Assembly (NCBI GenBank): GCA_905221605.1
Contig: CAJNDS010000286.1
Coordinates: 111,979 to 175,978 of the forward strand
Reading direction: 5' to 3'
Length of the DNA stretch: 64,000 nt
Source: Symbiodinium natans
Lineage: Eukaryota > Sar > Dinophyceae > Suessiales > Symbiodiniaceae
Below, piece after piece: positions 29,774-40,865 of the stretch. Position 1 is the first letter of the stretch. Each line of letters begins with the position of its first letter. The translations under genes were made by a program, and so were the position numbers. The notes below the pieces were generated by a model. It made no database searches. It saw nothing but the letters and a program-made list of their open reading frames with translations, and was not told the origin of the DNA.

Positions 29774-30202
29774 AGACAATGATCTTCGTCATCATATAAG
29801 AAGTTCTACATAAGTACATATATATATATATATATAGTAAACTCTATCTATCTATCTATATATATATATATATACGTATACACGCATGTAAATACAACAT
29901 ATGGTACACATGATGCACGTCTTTCTTTGTTGGGTTATAGCTTGGGAATCTCTGGGCGTTGGGTGATCAGATAGGCGAACAATGCCGTGTAACTGTCCGT
30001 TTCGACCTCTTTCTAGCACGGTTCCTTAGGGGCACTTGGAAACATTTTTTATTGTTTGTGTACTTTAATTCCCAAGAAACAGCAAAAATTGTATGTTTTT
30101 GCTAGGGTTCCAAGTTCAGTATAGGTTCTGCTATTGGCTCCAGAGAGTCTTGTCATGTTTGCTCATTTTCCTGTCTCGTTTGTTCTTCTTCTCTCCAACC
30201 AG
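29774..30202 (+). other. AT-rich stretch with microsatellite
   Basis: (TA)n and (TATC)n microsatellite at 29815-29876, then about 300 bases of T-rich unique sequence without telomere repeats. No gene seen. The final 45 bases are a strong polypyrimidine tract leading to the acceptor at 30202. Confidence 0.6.
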
Positions 30203-30305
30203 TGTGCATGGAGCAGGCTGCAAAAGGCTGGCATTCCAGACCATAAACAGCCATTCCCCTGATTGTCCGTTCCGCGCCGCCTTGGCTCACAAACAGCGAG
30301 CATAG
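30203..30305 (+). CDS. Candidate last exon with strong polypyrimidine tract
   Basis: CTTCTTCTCTCCAACCAG precedes VHGAGCKRLAFQTINSHSPD, then CPFRAALAHKQRA and TAG. This is the best acceptor in the region. A further frame with ATG at 30333 (MNLGNGILGSVMAVETPYTG ..., to 30578) follows but has no splice support. Confidence 0.4.
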
Positions 30306-31556
30306 CCATCGGCTGCTTGCTTGATCATAGACATGAATCTGGGAAATGGCATCTTAGGTAGCGTCATGGCAGTGGAGACTCCATACACGGGCTTTCCTGG
30401 ACTTAGGAGCATCACTTCACAGACTCAAGAATACCTTCAGAACCCAGAGAGCCTGCTTTTTTTGTGGGTGGGACCGTTTGGGGTTCTTAAGGTAGGGTTT
30501 ATTAGGCGCAGTTTAGAGTCTACAGTTCACTCCATAGCCTCTTGTGCACCTCAAGGCACTTTGAAACGCAGGGTTTAGGGTTCAGGGTTAGGGTTTAGGG
30601 TTTAACTACAGCTTCGCGCCTCAAGCCCTCAACCTCAACCCAACAGTCGCAAGGACCCAGCAGCATACCGTAAAACCCGCAACCCGTCCCAATTTTCGGT
30701 CGGTGGCCCATGGGCCAGCAGCCCGGTTGGCTTCCGGTGACCCCGGCTTTGCTTTCAGAGGGGTGTAGATGGAGGTTCAAGGTACCAAGTAGATGGGGAG
30801 GGGGAGGAGAGTGGGTTCAGGGCCTAGCACACAGGAACAGAAGCTCGAATGTTGAGATGATCCTCTGGGCTGGTGGGGGGGTGGGGGGTGGGGGGCGGGG
30901 CGGGGGGGGGGGGGGGGGGGGGGGGGGGAGAGGATAGCAACCCCAAACCATTCTGTCGCTTCATTTTGTTTGGGGGGGGGGGGAAAGGGGTGGGGTGATG
31001 TCGCTGCAACCCTAAACCCCAAACTCTAAACCCTAAACCCCAAACCCCAAACCCTAAACCCACAACTAGCGCACGCGCAGGCAGGGAAGGGTTTAGGGTT
31101 CAGGGTACAGGATTTAGGGTTTAGGGTTCCGGGTTTAGGGTTTAGGATTTAGGGCATTTCCCCCTTGCCTTCATTCCATACAAGTATTGGGTTCGGAGGG
31201 TTAGGTTTAGGGTTCAAGGGTGTGAGGGTTTCAGAATCTCAGGCGTTTCAGGCGTTTGGGAGGTTCTAGCCTCAGGGCTGTGAGAGAGGGAGGGAGGTCA
31301 TGTTTGACTGGGCCACCGCAAGTTGCAGAACCACATAATTCGGAAGCCCGAATGAAACCGAAGCACAAAAGAGCCTTGGGTGTTGGGCTATGAGGAGAAG
31401 AGTCTGGGCTCGAACAAAAAGAGTTCAGGGACTTCAGGGTTTTTCGTGGCCCTAAACCCTAAGCCCCAAAACCTAAACCCCAAACCCTAAACCCTAGCCC
31501 TAAACCCCAAACCCTAAACCCTAAACCCTAAACCCTAAACCCTAAACCCTAAACCC

Positions 31557-31645
31557 TGTGGGCCTTCTTCCTGGACCCAGGCTTGGTGGCCTTCTTCGTA
31601 ATGGCTACTCCTGGGGAATCTCCCGCGGAGGAGGGTTGCCCCGGC
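31557..31645 (+). CDS. Candidate exon, hydrophobic then acidic
   Basis: The frame WAFFLDPGLVAFFVMATPGE then SPAEEGCPG lies between CCCTAAA units and a T/G homopolymer junction. Boundaries unclear; a possible membrane segment. Confidence 0.3.
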
Positions 31646-31648
31646 CTT

Positions 31649-31698
31649 TTTTTTTTTTTTTTTGGGGGGGGGGGTGGGGGGGGGGGGGGGGGGGGGGG
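31649..31698. repeat. Poly-T / poly-G junction
   Basis: A run of T directly followed by more than thirty G and then TTTAGGG units. The same T-then-G junction occurs at 23518-23551, and its complement (C then A) at 54507-54538. Confidence 0.95.
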
Positions 31699-32235
31699 TT
31701 AGGGTTTAGGGTTTAGGGTTTAGGGTTTTAGGGTTTTTAGGGTTTAGGGTTTAGGGTTAGGGTTTAGGGTTTAGGGTTTAGGGTTTAGGGTTTAGGGTTT
31801 AGGGTTTAGGGTTCAGGGTTCAGGGTTCAGGGTTCAGGGTTCAGGGTTTAGGGTTTAGAGGGGGGTTTGGGCTTCGGGCTTCGGGCAGGAACGGGATGTA
31901 GGGTCCCAGAAGCTCAAAATGGCCATGCTTGAAACCCTGAACCCCAAACCGCAAGCCCTGCACCCTACACCCTACACCCTACCTTAAGGAGAGGACTCCC
32001 TTCGCTTGTTTAAGGTGTCTCTTGAGTTGCATACTTTCGGGCTCTTTGGGTCCTTGGTCTCCCCTGGGCGTTTTGGCCTTAGGGTTTAGGGTTCAGGGTT
32101 TAGGGTCTGGGTTTAGTGACGAAAGAGTCTGGGTTCATGAAGGATTTAGGGTCGTGGGACTCTACCTCGGGCCATTAACTTGGGTTGGGTTACGCTTTTT
32201 CAAGATCCCCTAGCGGAATGCACGGGTTATAGTAG

Positions 32236-32315
32236 GAGTATATCAAGGGAACCTCTCAGGGGTACATCCTCAGGCGTCCGAGTATGACTCCCTTGATAGG
32301 GTATCACAAGCTCTG
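32236..32315. repeat. Small foldback
   Basis: ATATCAAGGGA and TCCCTTGATA pair across about 75 bases. The surroundings (32230-32700) hold no recognisable gene. Confidence 0.45.
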
Positions 32316-32700
32316 CAAACCTGACATTCTGCACCCTAAGCCTTAAACCACAGTCCCCCCAAAATCCAGCTGCTCCACATTCCCGCAAACCATGTCCCCA
32401 GAGAGAGAGAAGATACCGAACTTCTATTATAGTTTCCGGTGCGTCGTGCCCCTTATAGGTTCTACGGCTAGAGAAGACTTATATCTTGTGTGTAAGAGGC
32501 TTATACAAACAGTATCTACCCACCTCTGACTCCTTTGTAACGGGCTCTTTGGGAATCAGGGAGTAGGTACCTCTTCCCCCTCCCCATTAAGAAACTAGGT
32601 AGGGTACCTCAACCATATAGAGCCAAAGTACCTTATATCTAAGGGCACAAGTTTTCCAGCGATAGTAATTTAAAAGAGGGCACGTAGCTGCCAGGTCCAG

Positions 32701-32745
32701 ATGCCAAGAAGGCCAAGCTAAATACTCCGCCCCTGGGACGTCAGG
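32701..32745 (+). CDS. Candidate micro-exon
   Basis: GCCAGGTCCAG before and CAGG|GTTGAAG after. Reads AKKAKLNTPPLGRQ, basic. Confidence 0.3.
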
Positions 32746-32794
32746 GTTGAAGTTGAAGGTTCTGGGTTTAGGGTTTCATGTAGCTTCCTCAAGG

Positions 32795-32905
32795 GTTGAT
32801 AGAAGTTTCTAGGGCCATTGACCATTATGGTGGTGAGGATTTAGGGCTAGGGTTGACAGAAGTTTCTGGGACCATTGACCACTATCGTGTTTAGGATGGG
32901 TGGGC
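32795..32905 (+). repeat. Two-copy 58-bp tandem duplication
   Basis: Two diverged copies containing GAAGTTTCT(A)GGG(C)CATTGACCA. Non-coding. Confidence 0.7.
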
Positions 32906-33461
32906 AGGGTGCTTTTAAAGATTCATGGCTTAAGGTTTGTAGGGTCTCAAGGTTTTGTTGCAGCGAGCAGGGGCTTCTTCACGGCATGAAGTTTGCAGGT
33001 TTAGGACTTACGGGGGATTTAGAGGCGTGCGGGCGGCACTGGCACGGCCCCAAAGCCCTAAACTCGAACCCCGAACCCCATAACTCCAAACGCACAGGCC
33101 TCAACTCTAAACCCCAAACCCTCGACTCCAAAACAATACATCAGACAAAAATGAACATACACATGGAACTACGGGCCGGTGCGCCCAGGGCAAGAACGCT
33201 GTAGGGTTTAGGGCTTCGGGTTTGGCGGAAGCTTTGCAAAACTGAGGGCTCAGGATTTAGGACTCAAGATTCGGAGCAGTTAAGTTCAGAGTTCGGGGTT
33301 GACAGAGTGGGTTTCAAGATTCAGGCCATACAAGTCAGAGCATGTCAGGGTTTAAGGTGAATAATGCTTAGGCTTTAATTTTTTTCGACGGGGTTCAGGG
33401 ATTAGTTCAGAGTTATGGTTCAGGGTTGTAGACCACCTCACGTCATACGAGCCACTGCCGT

Positions 33462-33920
33462 ATGGGACGAACGGGTTCTGAAGGTAGGGTGGCGGGCTTA
33501 TTCAGGGACTTCTTGGGAATGCACTGGCGGAGGCTGACCGGAGACACAGCTGGCAAAAGAGAGGATGAGGCAGATGCCACCATCACCAAGCGAGAGCAGC
33601 AGGTCTGGAGCCTTGCCACTCAACAGGCAGGCAGGAACAGCCCGCGCCCCGTCCCCAAGGAATTCTACACTGCTAAACCGCGTTGCTCGGACTGGGGCCC
33701 CAAGCTTGCCATTCGTGCGCGTTTCTGCTCAGCAACATCTGGAATGAAAGTGGAACCCTGCGCCGAAGCGATCGCCAGGGCCTGGCTGGTTGTCTTGCAT
33801 GTTGGCGCCGCGTTTTGGGGACAGCGCTTCAAGGAACCAATGCCTGGGCTGGAGGGTTCGTCTTCCGTCTTTGGTTTGTGCTGTAGATTCAGGAGCTGTT
33901 TGCAGGGTTTCCTGCCCTAA
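33462..33920 (+). CDS. Uninterrupted 152-aa open frame
   Basis: ATG at 33462 to TAA at 33920 in a repeat-free stretch. N-terminal part MGRTGSEGRVAGLFRDFLGM, then a charged Lys/Glu region (KREDEADATITKREQQVW), then EAIARAWLVVLHVGAAFWG. It is the longest ATG-to-stop frame outside the 10-kb island that is not a simple repeat. No family recognised. A different frame across its 3' half is also open, so coding is not certain. Confidence 0.35.
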   Translation: MGRTGSEGRVAGLFRDFLGMHWRRLTGDTAGKREDEADATITKREQQVWSLATQQAGRNSPRPVPKEFYTAKPRCSDWGPKLAIRARFCSATSGMKVEPCAEAIARAWLVVLHVGAAFWGQRFKEPMPGLEGSSSVFGLCCRFRSCLQGFLP

Positions 33921-34352
33921 GCCGTATTACAGGGCTTGAGCGGCAGTGAAGCCTGTACCCCTAGATGCTAGACCCCAAACCCTCAACCCTAATCACACCC
34001 CCCGAAATCCTACACCTCCAACAGAAACAAAGATCTACACCCCAAGATCCGACACCCATAACCCTACTACACCCCTGGACCCCAAGCGCTAAACCCCTAA
34101 TCCCCTCCTCTAAACCCCTAAACCCCTAAACCCCTAAGCCCCTAAGCCCCTAAACCCCTAAACCCCTCATCCCCTCCCCTTAACCCTAAATCAACCCTAA
34201 ACCCTAAACCCTAAATAAACCCCCGAAGCCCCTGAGGCCCCCAAGGCCTGCCATCTTTCCCCAAACCCTAAACCCTAAACCGACCCTAAACCCTAAACCC
34301 TATATTTATAAACCCTAAATAAACCCTCGAAGCCCATCTTTCCCCAAACGAC

Positions 34353-34413
34353 CTGAGGCCACCACTGCCACCTCCTCCGCCTCCCGTGCCAGTTGCTGCA
34401 GGCAAGCTTCCAG
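34353..34413 (-). CDS. Candidate minus-strand exon, coiled-coil-like
   Basis: On the minus strand GTTGGAG|CTG ... CTCAG|GTCG encloses LEACLQQLAREAEEVAVVAS. This is far more protein-like than the plus reading, which suggests genes on both strands in this part. Confidence 0.35.
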
Positions 34414-34440
34414 CTCCAACGATGTTTTAGGTTTGGAGGG

Positions 34441-34741
34441 TTTAGGGTTTAGGGTTTAGGGGGTTTAGGGGGTTTAGGGGGGTTTAGGGGGTTTAGGGGG
34501 TTTAGGGCTTTGAGGGGTTGCAGGGTTTGGAGGGTGGAGAGACTCTGGAGGGCTTGGAGGGGTGGAGAGGGTTTGGAAGGTTTAGAGGGGCTGGAGGGTT
34601 TGGAGGGGTTAGTGTTTAGGGTTTAGGGTTTAGGGTTTTGGTTTTGGGTTTAGGGTTTAGGGTTTAGGGTTTAGGGTTTAGGGTTTAGGGTTTAGGGTTT
34701 AGGGTTTAGGGTTTAGGGTTTAGGGTTTAGGGTTTAGGGTA
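34441..34741 (+). repeat. Composite telomere-like array
   Basis: TTTAGGGGG-type units at 34441-34600 grade into about sixteen perfect TTTAGGG units at 34622-34741. Confidence 0.95.
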
Positions 34742-34878
34742 GTGTTGATAGATAAGCCTTACGTTAGCTCTATGTAAGGGTACACAGCTGGCAACTCCTT
34801 AGGCTTTGGCTGCTGGAATGCTGCCGTATTTCTCTAGCTACCATTGGAACAATAACGCTAACCCCTCAAGCCCCACAG

Positions 34879-35025
34879 CCACATGATGGTAATCAGCCAG
34901 AAACACCTAGTTCCTTGAAACGGAACCCCATTATTCACAAGGGGCGCCGAAATACGAGCGATTATGGACTATTGCCAAATAGTTACGGAAAAGCTGTTAT
35001 GACGCAAAATAAATATACTCGCTAG
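34879..35025 (+). CDS. Candidate last exon
   Basis: AGCCCCACAG precedes 48 open codons (DGNQPETPSSLKRNPIIHKG, then GRRNTSDYGLLPNSY) ending at TAG. AT-richer codons than other islands. The same frame is open a further 110 bases upstream. Confidence 0.3.
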   Translation, partial: PHDGNQPETPSSLKRNPIIHKGRRNTSDYGLLPNSYGKAVMTQNKYTR

Positions 35026-35267
35026 GGTCTCTGTGCGGGCTTTGCCGTGGGGAGTACCTAGGCCTAAACCCTAAACCCTAAACCCTAAACCCCCAGCCCC
35101 TAAATTATGGAGAGGGGGGGGGGGGGGTCGATCTTTGAAGGCTTCAGGTTCCAAGGAGTTTAGGGCGTAGGGCTTATAGGATTGAGGGTTTAGGGTTTCT
35201 AGGACCCGGAGTAGGCCCTTGCCTTAGTTCCTTTTTTTGAAAGGGGGTTGGAATTCCCTCATAATCC

Positions 35268-35320
35268 CCTTGAAACCAAAAAGGGCACTCCTTTGTATTC
35301 CCAGGCTACTCCTGGGTTTA
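35268..35320. mobile_element. Family-G repeat
   Basis: AAAAAGGGCACTCCTTTG ... TCCCAGGCTACTCCTGGGT. Related copies at 24346-24396, 46785-46840 and 55520-55573, all ending at the CTCCTGGGT palindrome or its CTCTTGGGT variant. Confidence 0.65.
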
Positions 35321-35404
35321 GGGTTTAGGGTTTAGGGTTTAGGGTTTAGGGTTTAGGGTTTAGGGTTTAGGGTTTAGGGTTTAGGGTTTAGGGTTTAGGG
35401 TTTA
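35318..35404 (+). repeat. Telomere-like array TTTAGGG
   Basis: Twelve units starting inside a family-G palindrome (CCCAGGCTACTCCTGGG). Confidence 0.96.
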
Positions 35405-36422
35405 GGCATTCGGCCCAGGCATGCAGCACCACGGGGCTGCTAATGGCCAACGAGCGCTAGGCCGAGAGATGGTTTGGCTCAGGGGTGGAGGGTTTAGGGG
35501 TTTAGGTTTCCCTAAGCCCTAAACCCTAAACCCTAAACCCTAAACCCTAAACCCGATACTATGAACCTCCAAGTAGGGTTTCGAGTGCAGGGGATGAAAT
35601 GGGTTGAGGTAGGGCGTACAGAGATTTCAGGGTGTTGGATGCCCTGGCTTCGAAAGGGAACCCGAAGCCCTGGCCCCAAAACCCTAAACCTTCGACGAAA
35701 CCTGAAACCCTAAACCCCAAAAACCCTGAACCCCACCTAACGAATGGGGCTTTTTTTTGCAACGAACTCATCCCTAAACCCTAAAAACCTAAACCCTAAA
35801 ACCTAAGCCCTAGAACCTAAACCCTAAAACCTAAAACCTAAACCCTAAAACCTAAACCCTAAAACCTGAAACCTGAGCTCTACAACCTAAACCCTAAATC
35901 CTAAGCCCTAAAACCCTAAAACCTAAACCCCCAACTGCGGCTCCCAACTCTCCAGCTGGGCTTGGGTTTTGAAGGGTGCATCGTGGCTGGGACAGAAAAC
36001 CGGTTTAGTGTTTAGGGCTTCGGGTTTGGGGTTTAGGGTTCGGGGTTTAGGGTTTTGGGTTTAGGGTTGACAAAGGCAAGGTTCAGGGGCTTGAGTGTTT
36101 CGGGTTTAGGGTTAGCTGGCCGGATGGTCCCGGTATTCAGAAGGGTTAATTATACAGACCGTACCTCCCGTTTCCCAGACTAAACCCGATTCTAATTGTG
36201 TTTAGTGACTGCGCATTGCACTCCAAACGTACCAGTCTGCACCACGTTGCGCAAACACCCCTGGTTCAAATCCCCACCTGCCCAAGTTCAAGTTCTAAGA
36301 TCCTGTAAGCTCAAGCCAAATCAGCGTTTGCAAAGTAACGGTTAAGTCTCTCTCCTACCTTCCTGCTCTCACCTTCCCGGCCCTAGATTCTTTCTGCCTC
36401 CGAATCAGTAGACATCAGCCAG

Positions 36423-36498
36423 CCTGGAGAACCTTGACCTCTCAGCGTGCAGTACAAACTCACGTGGCTCTTTGTTGGCCCACAACTTGCAGCACTAA
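36423..36498 (+). CDS. Candidate last exon
   Basis: GACATCAGCCAG|C opens LENLDLSACSTNSRGSLLAH then NLQH and TAA. The stop lies in CACTAAACC at the start of a CCCTAAA tract. Confidence 0.3.
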
Positions 36499-36758
36499 AC
36501 CCTAAACCCTAAACCCTAAACCCTAAACCCTAAACCGCCCTGAACCCTAAACCCTGGGGCCTGGATACCTCGCAAACTTGGGTTCTGAAGTTATCTGTAC
36601 ACAGCATTCCCTCTTCAGTTGCCCCATATGGAGACTCCCTAGACAGGTGGCAAAAAAAAACCCTAAACCCTAAACCCTAAACCCTAAACCCTAAACCCTA
36701 AACCCTAAACTGCCCTGAACCCTAAACCCTGGGGCCAGGGAGCAAGTGGAGGGTTCAG

Positions 36759-36829
36759 GGAGCCATCCGGCCCCTGGCTCTTGCAAACCCCCCGAAGCTC
36801 GAAGAGCCCCAGAAGAAGCCTGAGAAGGG
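36759..36829 (+). CDS. Candidate exon, Lys/Pro-rich
   Basis: GGGTTCAG|GGA ... AAGGG|GTAGGG. Reads GAIRPLALANPPKLEEPQKK then PEK. Good splice sites. Confidence 0.35.
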
Positions 36830-37254
36830 GTAGGGTGCGAGGCTTTAGGGTTTAGGGTTTAGGGTTGAGGGTTGAGGGTTTAGGGTTTAGGGTTTAGGGT
36901 TTAGGGCTTAGGGCTTAGGGTTTAGGGTTTAGGGTTAGTACCCTTGTAATCCCCATATAACACTTGTAAACCCAGAGCAACTTAGTTTCTGTAGGGCCCC
37001 CAAACCTAGTGAGGCGCCCTGAACCCTAAGCGCGCTTCCGCGACCAAAGCCCAACGACTAAAGCCCTTCATGGGACTTTAGAAGACTCTATAAGGGTGTA
37101 CGAACATAGGGGACCCCCTAAAATAGACCCCCACATAGTGGGATTCCCTTTATATAAGGACCCCCAATAAGGCACCGCTAATTTCGGAAACCCTAAACAC
37201 TAAACACCATTTCCCTTTTAAACCCTCAACCCTAAACACCATTTGCCTTGGCAG

Positions 37255-37331
37255 GGCCGGGAATGACGGCCTTACTCACACAGATGGCCGCCCGGGGGGT
37301 GACCAAGACACAGCACCTCTGCGAAAAAGGG
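37255..37331 (+). CDS. Candidate exon
   Basis: GCCTTGGCAG before and AAAGGG|GTTCAG after. Reads PGMTALLTQMAARGVTKTQH then LCEKG with GC-ending codons. Among the stronger islands. Unrecognised. Confidence 0.45.
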
Positions 37332-37617
37332 GTTCAGGGTTCAGGGTTTGGCAGAGTCCAGATGAAGAAACAAGGGGGTTTAGGGTTAGGATTTAGGGTT
37401 TAGGGCTTGGAGCCGACTGATTTTAGGGTGTTGAAACTCCGCCTTACCCGACACACTGCTGGGATGTTCGCAGGGCGTTGCTTTGCCTCGTATCTTTTGA
37501 TTCAGGGCCCGGGTTCAGGGTTTAGGGCTTAGGGTTTGGAACCAAAGCTGAAGGCCTACGAGCCTGAAAGTCCAAACCCAAGCCCAGCATCGCTAAAACC
37601 AGAGTTTAGGCTTTCAG

Positions 37618-37967
37618 AAGTCCGGATGCAAAAGGGGCCAAAGGGACATTCTCGAAGCAGCCCTAAACCCCAAATGGCAATGCTATGGGCTGGCCTGTGA
37701 AAGCTCACCCTAAACCCTAAACCCTAAGCCCTAACTAAGCCTAAACCCTAAACCGGGGGCGGGCTTGACACGCCCCCCCCCCCCCTTTTGCACATGCCCC
37801 TGCGCAGCGAGACGCGCCTTAAGACTGAACACTTAGGGTTTAGGGTTTAGGGTTTAGGGTTTAGGGCTTAGGGTACTCCACCCAGGAGTCTTCAAGACCC
37901 CCTAGAGCCCTGAAGGATAGGCCCTGGTGGTCAGCTGGTTGGCAGCCAAGGCCTGCTGATTCTGAGC
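37618..37967 (+). CDS. Two candidate exons
   Basis: 37618-37713 (CTTTCAG; KSGCKRGQRDILEAALNPKW then QCYGLACESSP, stop) and 37886-37967 (CACCCAG; ESSRPPRALKDRPWWSAGWQ then PRPADSE, donor GTGGGG). The first uses CCCTAAA-like bases as codons (ALNPK). The stop between them argues against one gene. Confidence 0.3.
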
Positions 37968-38066
37968 GTGGGGGGGGAGGGACAAGGGTTTAGGGTTTAG
38001 GGTTTAGGGTTCAGGGTTCAGGGTTCAGGGTTTAGTTTTTGGGGTTTTCAGGCTTTCAGGTTCCAG

Positions 38067-38144
38067 TTCATGGGAGAAGTCCACCACGAGGTTTACAGGC
38101 TTCTGTTGAGTCAACTTCAAGCCGGCCTGAACACTAGACCTTAA
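38067..38144 (+). CDS. Candidate last exon
   Basis: GGTTCCAG opens FMGEVHHEVYRLLLSQLQAG then LNTRP and TAA. Helical and amphipathic. Confidence 0.3.
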   Translation, partial: FMGEVHHEVYRLLLSQLQAGLNTRP

Positions 38145-38261
38145 ACCCTCTGACATGAATTTGTGTTTAGGGTTTACGGTTTCGGGCTTAGGGTTTAGGG
38201 TTTCGGATTTAGGTAGAGGGAGTTGCCCTCATCCCTTCCACCTAAACCTTGCTAGCCCAAT

Positions 38262-38363
38262 GGTAGGGTTTAGGGTTTAGGGTTTAGGGTTTAGGGTTTA
38301 GGGTTTAGGGTTTAGGGTTTAGGGTTTAGGGTTTAGGGTTTAGGGTTTAGGGTTTAGGGTTTA
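38262..38363 (+). repeat. Telomere-like array TTTAGGG
   Basis: Fourteen perfect units. Confidence 0.97.
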
Positions 38364-38536
38364 CCCTTTACCCTTTTTTGGGTTCTGGGTTCCCTATATC
38401 TAGCAACCCACCAACCAACAAAAGGGGGCACCCTTCTTCCCCAGACCCCTGGCAGGATCCAAAAAAGGGAGCCCCCAAATAGTACCACATACTACTATTG
38501 CGTCTTTCTTAGGAACCCTTAAGGGGATCCATTTTC

Positions 38537-38631
38537 ACCCTTATACTTACAGCCCTTAATAGATTTTTTTAGGGGGGGGGGGGGGTACTATCATCCCTAC
38601 TAAAGACTGTTACTATAAGGGTGAACGTCCC
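38537..38631. mobile_element. Family-C inverted-repeat element
   Basis: TTCACCCTTATACTTACAG ... ACTATAAGGGTGAA with a poly-G run inside. Internal block matches 19571 and 62831. Confidence 0.7.
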
Positions 38632-38710
38632 AAGTTTCGCCCATGAAACGAGGAGCTTGTTCCATGCTTCCCTTACCGGGCCCGCCGTGCATCTCGGACG
38701 AGAGGTGTAG

Positions 38711-38808
38711 CTTAGGGTTTAGGGTTTAGGGTTTAGGGTTTAGGGTTTAGGGTTTAGGGTTTAGGGTTTAGGGTTTAGGGTTTAGGGTTTAGGGTTTAGG
38801 GTTTAGGG
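38711..38808 (+). repeat. Telomere-like array TTTAGGG
   Basis: Fourteen units. The first GTTTAG could be the donor of a small ATG-bearing island at 38643-38716 (MKRGACSMLPLPGPPCISDE). Confidence 0.96.
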
Positions 38809-39304
38809 CTATGTTGGTTCGAAGGGCCCGAAGCCCGAGCTCCCCTTTTCAAGGAGGGTTCTGCCGATTTCAGTTTTGTTCCACCTGATTGCGTGAACAC
38901 CCTGGACTGAGCTCTGTTGCCTGCAACCCCCTGAAAACCGCAAACCTTTGAGCTTCAGATCATAAAATGCCTAAACCCCTGCACCCCTCAAGCAAAACTG
39001 CTAGACCCCTAAGTGCGACAGTGGACTCTGAAAAGTGATGCCACACTCGTCAACCCAAATCCTATAACCTTGCAGCCTTGTGGAGCATAGACGCCACAAC
39101 AAAAGAACACTGAACCCTCGAAATTCACAGGCCCTAGATCCCGACACCCCAAAAGCAAAAGAAATGCAAAGCCTTCCTCAAGGCAGTCAGTTCTACTTAC
39201 CCTCAACCATACCTTCAAGGCTCCTCTGTAGTGCCTTTTTGGGGGTAGTATGCTAGAGTTCCCTTCAGCTAACCCGAAAGGGAACTACGCTTTTTCAGCC
39301 TTCA

Positions 39305-39475
39305 GGCCCTAAACCCTAAAACCCGAAACCCTAAAACCCTAAACCCGAAACCCTAAAAACCCTAAACCCTAAACCCCAAACCCTAAACCCTAAAACCCCA
39401 AAACCCTAAAACCCTAAAACCCTAAGACCCTAAAACCCTAAAACCCTAACCCCTAAAACCCTAAACCCTAAAGCC
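39305..39475 (-). repeat. Variant array (CCCTAAAA)n mixed with CCCTAAA
   Basis: 8-mer CCCTAAAA units predominate, a private variant. A small hairpin (GTTCCCTT...AAGGGAAC) precedes it at 39260-39290. Confidence 0.9.
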
Positions 39476-39488
39476 CTTCCTTTGCAAG

Positions 39489-39575
39489 GTATGGGCATGC
39501 AGGGAGCCTGCGTCGGTCAAGGCATGCTGTCGCCCATGGGTGCCTGCGGGGTGCTCCGGACGCCAGCTTTCCGGG
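39489..39575 (+). CDS. Candidate exon, Gly/Met/Cys-rich
   Basis: TTTGCAAG before and CGGG|GTGGGG after. Reads MGMQGACVGQGMLSPMGACG then VLRTPAFR. GC-rich and biased, with an alternative acceptor at ATGCAG inside. Unrecognised low-complexity protein segment. Confidence 0.45.
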
Positions 39576-39702
39576 GTGGGGGGGGGTTAGGGTTTGGGGT
39601 TTAGGGTTTGGGATTTGGGGTTTGGGGTTTAGAGTTTAGGGTTGAGGGTTTAGGGCTGCCAGTTTTCCAGGAATAGGCGGGGGTGGCGGGGGTGGGGGGG
39701 AA

Positions 39703-39822
39703 TGGAGGTTCATGTGTACTCCTAACCCCAAGTATAAGTCTACTTTTTACCTACCTAGAGGACTTGGGGTGATGATAGGTGCAGTTATATTGGGGAGGTA
39801 TAAGTACCCTAAACCTCCAAGC
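39703..39822. mobile_element. Family-A inverted-repeat element, complete
   Basis: TGGAGGTTCATGTGTACT at the left and AGTACCCTAAACCTCCA at the right. Confidence 0.8.
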
Positions 39823-39884
39823 ATAGGCTTTAGGTCTTGCCTTGACACGGGCCCCCTGTAACCTGCGACGCAAGTCCTTGCCAG

Positions 39885-39982
39885 ATGAAAAGGAGCACCT
39901 TCCACATAATTACCCTAAACCCTACATCTGGAACGGCCTAAATTTGCATGGCCCAAAACTCTCACCAGAAGGCGAGCCTTAA
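39885..39982 (+). CDS. Candidate last exon containing a telomere-like unit as codons
   Basis: CTTGCCAG|AT opens EKEHLPHNYPKPYIWNGLNL then HGPKLSPEGEP and TAA. The NYPKPY stretch is encoded by ACCCTAAACCCTAC, i.e. an exonised telomere-like unit. Confidence 0.3.
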
Positions 39983-40401
39983 ACCCTGAACCCTAAAACG
40001 CAGTACCCAAAGCGACATGACACGAGCACCCGAGAGGGGGGCTCCTAAAGCTTCAAGAGCCTCCGGGGGCGCAGGGCTTGCGGATAATTAGTCTTATATG
40101 GTCAGAACAAACCTGATATTGCAACAGCCAGATTAGAAGAATAGAAGAGCCGAATCATAGACGAATATAATGTATAGGGTGTTGAGTTTGAGTTTCGGCA
40201 TCAGGCTCATGCAGTGAAGCCTCAGATCATCAGCCCCGCGCCATGCCGTAGCACGCCAATGACTTGCTTCCACCCCCCCTCAAGAGCATTCCGCGCAGAG
40301 TTGAGCTGCACGAAACCCCAACCTCCCCTGAAGCTATGGCTTAGGCGTTAGGGTTTAGGGTTCTGCTTCAAACTCAAAAACTACAAGAGCTCCTGCCATA
40401 C

Positions 40402-40540
40402 TTGAGGTCACTAATTCGTCCTGCCTGGCGCTACCCGGGCCGCCAGCTGCTGGACGGCCTGTGCGCCCTGGATGGTTGTGGCTGCCTCCAGGGTCTTGGG
40501 TGCAGGGGCTCGCTATTGCTTCCAGAGCTTATCAAGTGTA
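40402..40540 (+). CDS. Weak coding island, Leu/Cys-rich
   Basis: One frame reads RYPGRQLLDGLCALDGCGCL then QGLGCRGSLLLPELIKC before running into the AT microsatellite. A second frame is also open. Confidence 0.25.
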
Positions 40541-40554
40541 TATCTGTAGAACAT

Positions 40555-40865
40555 ATAGATATGTACATTATATCTTACTATGTTATAGTAGACTATAGTA
40601 TATTATACTACATGGTATTATATACTATTTTGTTACATCATACTATATTACATTATATGATATGATATTTTAGTATATTATATTATGTGATATTGTATTA
40701 TCTTGTATTACATTGTAATATATTGTATTACATTGTATTACCATTGTATTACACTGTATTACATTGTATTACATTGTATTACATTGTATTACATTGTATT
40801 ACATTGTATTACATTGTACTACATTGTATTACATTGTATTACATTGTATTATATTATACTATATT
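40555..40865 (+). repeat. AT microsatellite with 10-bp unit ATTACATTGT
   Basis: TA-rich dinucleotide-like sequence grading into about fourteen copies of a 10-mer (ATTACATTGT). The open frames over it are artefacts. Confidence 0.95.

Noticed and set aside
36180-36270. tRNA gene suggested by GGTTCAAATCC
   Set aside because: The T stem does not pair beyond one or two bases and no A box or acceptor stem fits around it.
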